A stretch of 6,302 nt of DNA, from assembly GCA_003445035.1 (NCBI GenBank), contig DLVV01000455.1, forward strand, positions 1-6,302. The letters are read 5' to 3'. Shown one piece after another: positions 1-3,998 of this stretch. Under the pieces are notes generated by a model, which saw nothing but the letters and a program-made list of their open reading frames with translations, had not been told where the DNA came from and did not search any database. Source of the DNA: Planctomycetaceae bacterium (GTDB lineage Bacteria; Planctomycetota; Planctomycetia; Planctomycetales; Planctomycetaceae). The position numbers and the translations under genes are program-made. Positions within the stretch are counted from its first letter, which is position 1; each line of letters opens with the position of its first letter.

Positions 1-101
1 CCGAGACCGGCGGCTCCGCCGGCCAGCGACCCCAGCACCTGGCGTCGCGAGACGTCGTGCTGCGGGCTGAGGCAGGCGTGGTGATGAGCGTGTTCGGACA
101 T
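1..101 (-). CDS. Tat-signal protein, probable DUF1501 family (N-terminus only)
   Basis: An ATG at 101-99 opens a frame that runs off the left edge, so only 33 complete codons are visible. The peptide starts MSEHAHHHAC and carries S-R-R-Q-V-L at residues 18-23. A small-residue hydrophobic stretch rich in Gly and Ala follows, which is a twin-arginine (Tat) export signal. A short polar, His/Cys-containing leader before SRR is typical of planctomycete DUF1501 proteins (sulfatase/alkaline-phosphatase-like fold, function unknown). These are usually encoded immediately after a DUF1549/DUF1553 gene, as here. The start lies 8 nt after the stop of that gene, so the two are probably co-transcribed. There is no clear Shine-Dalgarno. 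The Tat signal is seen directly. The family name is inferred from context and leader style, because the diagnostic domain is outside the window. Another Tat-exported protein remains possible. Confidence 0.7.
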   Translation of the reverse strand, partial: MSEHAHHHACLSPQHDVSRRQVLGSLAGGAAGL

Positions 102-109
102 GGCGAGGA

Positions 110-1699
110 TCAGTGATTGAGTCGGAATTCGGCGGAGGCCAGCAGTGACCAGGCCAGGTCGGCCAGGGCCGTCGTCCGGGAGGTGGCGTGCTTGTCCAGG
201 AAGGAAACCGCGGCTCGCAATTCGTCCTGGGAAGGCTGTCTCGACAGGACCGAGAGGTAGAGCCGCTGGACGGTGTCCGGGTTCTTCTTGACGGTGGCCA
301 GGTGGCCGACCAGCGAGCCGTCACGGGGCTTGAGCCAGTCGAGGACCAGGCGTTCGTTCATCAGGAACAGTGCGTGGCCCATGGCCGGGTTGTAGTCGTC
401 GGGATCCTCACCCGGTGGGTTGCCGACCATCCAACTGAACAGTTCCATCGTCTCGCCCACCGTCGCCGGCAGCCTCTCGACCTTGCCGTTGATGTAGTTG
501 TAGGCGTCGAACGGTTCGTCCTCGGGGACCTTTCCTTTGAGCATCCGCTGTTGATTGCCGGTGGCAACCATCAGGCTCCAGGCGAGTTGTTCGGGCGAGA
601 GCGGCTTGGGCAGGGCGACACGGAACCGGTCCTCGGGGACGTCGGCCGCCTTGACCCCTGCGGGCAGGCGGCTCGAACGCTGGTAGGTTTTGCTGAGGAT
701 GATCTCGCGGAGCAGGTGGCGGGTGTCGAACTTCCTGGCCGTGAATTCCTGCTGCAGGCGTTCGAAGAGTGCCGGGTGTGACGGCGGATTGGCCGGGTGA
801 TCGAGGTGGGCGGGATGGACGAGCCCGCGGCCCAGCAGCAGGGCCCACAGCCGGTTGACGCTGGTGCGGACAAAGGCCGGGTTGGCCTCACTGGGCAGGT
901 CGCGGGCGAGCATCATCCGGGGTCGGAACTTGGCGGCCTCCTGCTCCTGGCCCTTCTCGAATTTCGGCACCTCGATCTCCTGGCCACCCGGCAGTCGTGG
1001 GCCGGTGGTTTTCTTGCCCGGAGCGAAGACCGATTCGAATTCGCTGTTGGCCTTGGCCGGCTGTTCCTGGACGTAGGAGAAGATGCCGAAGTAGTCCTGC
1101 TGGGTGTAGGTCTCGACCGAAGGATGGTTGTGACACTGGGCACACATGATATCGCGTCCGAGAAAGATCCGGGCGATGTCCTGGGTGACCTGGTGAGCGT
1201 TTCCGCCACGGCCGGTCGCTTTGAGGAACTTGGTGGCCGGCTGGTTGGCCGCATCGTCCTTCTCGACGAACAGCAGTTTGGCCACCAACTGGTTCCACGG
1301 CGTGTTGTCCCGAAAACCCGCCTGCAGCCACTTCGACCAGTCTTCGGACTTGATGCTCTTTTCGGCCCGTCGTTCGAGCACCATCACCTCGAACCACTCC
1401 CGCATCCGACGAGGAAAGTCGGGAGAGGCGAGCAGGCGATCGACCAGTTTGGGCCGTTTGTCGCCGGTGTCATCGGCGTGGAAGGCGGTCGCTTCCTCGA
1501 ACGTTGGCACGCGTCCGGCCAGGTCGAGCGTCACCCGCCTGAGAAACTCGGCGTCGTCGGACAGTTTGGCAACCGGCCCGGCCGCCTTGGCCTCGATCAT
1601 CCGATCGATGTCCACGTGCAACGGGTCCGCACCGTTGGCCGTCGGCACGAGAATGCCGGACAGGGCCAAAATGGCGAGCGTGGTGGGAAAGATACGCAT
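110..1699 (-). CDS. DUF1549/DUF1553 (PSCyt2/PSD1) exported protein
   Basis: This is a planctomycete-type DUF1549 plus DUF1553 protein of 529 residues from the chosen ATG (1699). From there, MRIFPTTLAILALSG begins a compact signal peptide ending near ANGA (about residue 24). Two in-frame ATGs at 1735 and 1732 would add 12 or 11 residues, and no start has a convincing Shine-Dalgarno. DUF1549 covers about residues 30-210 and includes L-D-L-A-G-R-V-P and the CAQCHNHP motif (186-193), whose CxxCH could bind heme c. DUF1553 follows, with SVNRLWALLLGRGLVHP near 280-296, NPPSHP, and KTYQRSS. The C-terminus, ending LLASAEFRLNH, matches the usual family end. The protein lacks the extra N-terminal PSCyt1 cytochrome domain of longer relatives, so it is the short form. 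The biochemical role is unknown. It lies between a DUF6282-like gene upstream (6 or 42 nt, depending on start) and the Tat-signal gene 8 nt downstream. Confidence 0.93.
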   Translation of the reverse strand: MRIFPTTLAILALSGILVPTANGADPLHVDIDRMIEAKAAGPVAKLSDDAEFLRRVTLDLAGRVPTFEEATAFHADDTGDKRPKLVDRLLASPDFPRRMREWFEVMVLERRAEKSIKSEDWSKWLQAGFRDNTPWNQLVAKLLFVEKDDAANQPATKFLKATGRGGNAHQVTQDIARIFLGRDIMCAQCHNHPSVETYTQQDYFGIFSYVQEQPAKANSEFESVFAPGKKTTGPRLPGGQEIEVPKFEKGQEQEAAKFRPRMMLARDLPSEANPAFVRTSVNRLWALLLGRGLVHPAHLDHPANPPSHPALFERLQQEFTARKFDTRHLLREIILSKTYQRSSRLPAGVKAADVPEDRFRVALPKPLSPEQLAWSLMVATGNQQRMLKGKVPEDEPFDAYNYINGKVERLPATVGETMELFSWMVGNPPGEDPDDYNPAMGHALFLMNERLVLDWLKPRDGSLVGHLATVKKNPDTVQRLYLSVLSRQPSQDELRAAVSFLDKHATSRTTALADLAWSLLASAEFRLNH

Positions 1700-1741
1700 G
1701 GTCGACCGTGGAGGAGGTTGCCGATGGACCATCATACCGGA

Positions 1742-2725
1742 TCAACGGTTCTTGATGGGACCACCCTTGGCCGGTTTCATGCCCAGCAGAGCGGCCGACG
1801 TGTCGCGGCCCATCTTGAGGATGTCCTTCTGCGAGAATCCCTCGGCGGCCAGTTCCAGGGCGAAGCGTTTCATGCCGTCGGTGGGGATGGGATTGAGGTA
1901 CTGGCCGAGGTCGGAACTGAGGATGAAGTGGTCGGTGCCGACGGTTTTCATCGCCTTGGCGTAATCGGCCGTGGAGACTTTCTTCCATTGCCGCATGCTG
2001 GCCAGGTGCGAACCGGGCCCGGCCAGGTTGGTCATCCAGACGCACTCGATCTTGGCCCCCATCTTGGCCACCTGTTTCATCTGCGGGATGGTCATCCGGA
2101 TCGGGTCGGCCATGGCGTGGGTGACGACCAGTTTTCGGACGCCGGCCTTGCGTGCGGCTCTCAGCAATAGCAGGCACTCGGTGGCCGAGGAATGTCCGGT
2201 TTCCAGTACCAGGTCGTGTTTGGCACACAACGAAAAGATCTCTGCGAGCGCCGCGACCGGCTTGCCGTTTCGGACGACTGGCACCGACGGCCGATCCTCC
2301 TCGAACCGCCGGACATGATTGTCGGCATCGAAAGTCGGCAGCCAGACCACCCTGGCCCGGTTGCCTGAGAAGGTGACCATCCGCCGGATGGCTTCGGGGT
2401 TGAGGCCCCCGACCGCGCGGTTGAGCACGATGCCGCCGTAGCAGCGTTGCCCGGTGACCCGTTCGGCCAGCACCGCCCGGTCGGCGGTCATCGTGAAATG
2501 GTTTTTCAGCACCAGGGCCCCCATCTTGCGATTCTTGGCGATGCGGGCGATCTCGAAGTCGGTTGTCGATCTGGTGAAGCTGTCAGGGCCGGAATGGACG
2601 TGAAAGTCGATCAGGCCGACCAGGGGGTTGCCCTTGAGCGTGGTGGGTTCCTGGGCCCGAACGCAGGGCCGGCCACCGAGCAGGAACACGGTCAAGGCGA
2701 AGCCACACGTCAGCGATCTGGTCAT
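1742..2725 (-). CDS. Exported DUF6282-like metal-dependent hydrolase
   Basis: The 327-residue protein has an N-terminal signal peptide: MTR, a hydrophobic core over residues 4-17, and a likely cut after CVRA at 24. A TIM-barrel hydrolase resembling the uncharacterised DUF6282 family in the amidohydrolase superfamily follows. Candidate metal or catalytic residues are D40-F-H42-V-H44 at the end of the first strand, K74 and H76 in LKNH, E175 and H178 in ETGHSS, H203 in THAMADP, and D272 in SSDLGQ. Together they look like a complete, active site. The C-terminal FSQKDILKMGRDTSAALLG matches the usual amidohydrolase end, where residues preceding a final helix read N/D-P/T-A. A GAGGA sequence ends 9 nt before the ATG and supports this start. 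A 118-nt gap precedes it, so the gene probably leads the unit with the DUF1549/1553 and Tat-signal genes. Substrate is unknown, with hydrolysis of a C-N or C-O bond outside the cytoplasm the general expectation. Family assignment is from memory of motifs. Confidence 0.85.
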   Translation of the reverse strand: MTRSLTCGFALTVFLLGGRPCVRAQEPTTLKGNPLVGLIDFHVHSGPDSFTRSTTDFEIARIAKNRKMGALVLKNHFTMTADRAVLAERVTGQRCYGGIVLNRAVGGLNPEAIRRMVTFSGNRARVVWLPTFDADNHVRRFEEDRPSVPVVRNGKPVAALAEIFSLCAKHDLVLETGHSSATECLLLLRAARKAGVRKLVVTHAMADPIRMTIPQMKQVAKMGAKIECVWMTNLAGPGSHLASMRQWKKVSTADYAKAMKTVGTDHFILSSDLGQYLNPIPTDGMKRFALELAAEGFSQKDILKMGRDTSAALLGMKPAKGGPIKNR

Positions 2726-2734
2726 GGTCGGAAG

Positions 2735-2739
2735 TCCTC
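2735..2739 (-). promoter_or_regulatory. Shine-Dalgarno for the DUF6282-like gene
   Basis: On the minus strand GAGGA lies 9 nt before the ATG at 2725. It is the only good Shine-Dalgarno in the window; the other visible starts have none or rely on overlap with the previous gene. This supports 2725 as the start and fits a gene that opens its own translation after the gap. Confidence 0.5.
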
Positions 2740-2763
2740 GGGGGATTCGTCACGGCTGCGGGG

Positions 2764-2782
2764 GCGAGCGGTTTCGGCTCGC
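2764..2782 (-). other. Small hairpin in the leader of the DUF6282-like gene
   Basis: GCGAGC at 2764-2769 and GCTCGC at 2777-2782 form a perfect 6-bp stem around a 7-nt loop. On the minus strand this falls about 40 nt before the start codon. No U-tract follows it. In DNA this GC-rich a 6-bp stem can arise by chance, so a function is not established. Confidence 0.25.
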
Positions 2783-2813
2783 GTGTCCCGCGGCGGTCGA
2801 TTCTACCAAGGGG

Positions 2814-2839
2814 CTGCCGGCCGTGCGTGCCGGCCGCAG
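2814..2839 (-). terminator. Candidate hairpin after the amidohydrolase gene
   Basis: The arms are CTGC/GCAG (2814-2817 with 2836-2839) and GGCC/GGCC (2819-2822 with 2832-2835). They make an 8-bp stem with one bulged base and a 9-nt loop, beginning 4 nt after the TAG stop on the minus strand. The position suits a terminator or an mRNA 3'-end stabiliser. The bases after it read AGCC then CCTTGG in minus-strand terms, so the U-tract of a classical intrinsic terminator is absent. Part of the symmetry comes from a direct repeat of GCCGGCCG (2816-2823 and 2829-2836). Confidence 0.35.
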
Positions 2840-2843
2840 ACGT

Positions 2844-3998
2844 CTAGGCCGAGATGCCGTCGGGGAGGATCGTCTCGCCGTTACGTATCGTGAGCACCGC
2901 TTCCCAGCAGCCTCCGGGCCGCGTCTCTCCGTGGACGTCCTCGAGCGGCGCGGCGTCATCTCGAAAGGCCAGCAGGGTGAGGTCGGCGGGGGCATCCGGC
3001 CGGAGGCATCCGGCTTCGGACTCCAGTCCCAGCACCTGGGCCGGTCTGAACGTGACCGCCCGGAAGATGTCCGATTCGGTCATGCCGGCGGCCAGCAGCT
3101 TGGACATCGTCCGGGGCAGGTCGTGTTGTGGTGTGCTGTCGACGTGACGTGCGTACTGGTCGGTGGAGATCGTATCGGGTGCGAAGCCCTCGGAAAGTGC
3201 CGCTTCCAATTCGCCGAAATCCAGCGACGTCATGCCGTGGCCGACGTCAAACAGCACGCCTCTCTCGCGGGCCGCCTTCACTTCGGGCCGCACGCGACCG
3301 CCGGCGACGATCCCGTGCGGTTCGCGGCGGAAGGTGTAGGTGACCACATCGCCGGGTCGGAGCAACTCCAGTTGCTCGGCAAACGCCCAGTCTTCGTCTT
3401 CTCTCAGCCCGAAAAGCAGGGGGCGGTCGGCGGACCTTGCAGCTTCCAGGGCGAGATCCAGCGCCATGCGAGGGTCGCCGGCACCGGCCGACGCGCGGCT
3501 GCAGTTGACGGCGATTCCCCAGATCAGGGGGCCGCCGTCGGAGATCGCCTGCACACACGCGTCGACGTCGAGCCAGTCGAGATCGTCCAGGCATGGCCGA
3601 TCGTTGCTCTCCCCGTGACGCGAAATGCTGATCGCCATGCGGACTCGGGTTCTTGACCCCTCGATCGTTTCGGTGCGGTAGTGTGCCCAGTTGTCGGCCC
3701 CGGCATCCCCCTGGGAGAGCACCGTGGTGACTCCCCGGGGAAGAAATTCTCGGTCGGGATCGACGCCGTACTTGGAACCGCTGCAGGCCGGGTGAGCGTG
3801 CAGGTCGACCAGTCCGGGCAGCAGCACCGCGTCGGGAAAATCGAGTGTTTGCTCGGCGGTCGATTCCCGAGGTGGGTCGACGGCGGAGATCAGGCCGTTG
3901 GAGATGCCGATGGAGCCGGGAGCGTCTCGGCCCGTTCGTGGACAGACGACGCGGCCGGCGCGAACCAGGAGGTCAAACGAGGAGGAGGAGGTGCTCAT
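2844..3998 (-). CDS. COG3964-like amidohydrolase with altered metal site
   Basis: The protein has 384 residues from the ATG at 3998, which overlaps the upstream stop as TGATG. An in-frame ATG at 4043 would lie inside the upstream gene and is less likely. There is no signal peptide, so it is expected in the cytoplasm. The N-terminal beta segment (LLVRAGRVV) is followed by PGLVDLHAHP with H67 and H69, GVTTVLSQGDAGADN, then RPGDVVTYTF, RERGVLFDVGHGM and DTISTDQ with D280. It ends with FRPAQVLGLESEAG and PADLTLLAF, the usual amidohydrolase C-terminal sandwich. The layout matches COG3964 (dihydroorotase-like deacetylases). Compared with the motifs I remember for that group, the bridging Lys appears as A163 (WGIAVNCS), the first barrel His as G197 (LLFGLRED), and the next His as Y221 (VVTYTF). 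It may therefore bind one metal, use other residues such as H228 in REPH, or be inactive. Substrate is unknown. Confidence 0.85.
   Translation of the reverse strand: MSTSSSSFDLLVRAGRVVCPRTGRDAPGSIGISNGLISAVDPPRESTAEQTLDFPDAVLLPGLVDLHAHPACSGSKYGVDPDREFLPRGVTTVLSQGDAGADNWAHYRTETIEGSRTRVRMAISISRHGESNDRPCLDDLDWLDVDACVQAISDGGPLIWGIAVNCSRASAGAGDPRMALDLALEAARSADRPLLFGLREDEDWAFAEQLELLRPGDVVTYTFRREPHGIVAGGRVRPEVKAARERGVLFDVGHGMTSLDFGELEAALSEGFAPDTISTDQYARHVDSTPQHDLPRTMSKLLAAGMTESDIFRAVTFRPAQVLGLESEAGCLRPDAPADLTLLAFRDDAAPLEDVHGETRPGGCWEAVLTIRNGETILPDGISA

Larger units (their letters stand above)
2726..2843. other. Intergenic gap between two transcription units
   Basis: This 118-nt interval is the only sizeable non-coding stretch. 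It separates the amidohydrolase stop (TAG, 2846-2844) from the DUF6282-like start. It holds a GC-rich hairpin just after the stop (2814-2839), a second small hairpin (2764-2782) and a Shine-Dalgarno. I see no convincing -35/-10 pair. The spacing contrasts with the overlap or short gaps elsewhere, so this is the best place for an operon boundary and for a promoter of the three downstream genes. That placement is inferred. Confidence 0.6.

Noticed and set aside
188..781. Plus-strand open frame of 197 codons
   Set aside because: It is antisense to the DUF1553 part of a clear family member. It shows no domain, signal peptide or start signal and is explained by GC-rich codon bias.
797..2170. Long open frame on the plus strand (457 codons) opposite the DUF1549 and DUF6282-like genes
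   Set aside because: It lies wholly antisense to two well-supported genes. Its translation shows no recognisable motif and has the Gly/Arg/His-rich composition typical of the reverse frame of GC-rich coding DNA.
1470..2228. Minus-strand open frame of 252 codons bridging two genes
   Set aside because: It is out of frame with both the DUF6282-like and DUF1549 genes, which have recognisable motifs across the same bases. Its Arg/Gly/His-rich translation matches no family.
2800..2805. TAGAAT on the minus strand as a -10 box for the DUF6282-like gene
   Set aside because: The hexamer fits a -10 moderately, but the bases 16-18 nt upstream do not resemble a -35 element. One AT-richer hexamer alone is too weak to call.
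2628..3656. Plus-strand open frame of 342 codons crossing the intergenic gap
   Set aside because: It is mostly antisense to the amidohydrolase and carries no recognisable motif. Extending over the gap is not enough to support a gene.
3979..3993. GGA/GAG simple repeat that looks like a strong Shine-Dalgarno
   Set aside because: The purine-rich strand is the plus strand, where no gene follows. On the coding strand it simply encodes the run of serines at the start of the amidohydrolase.
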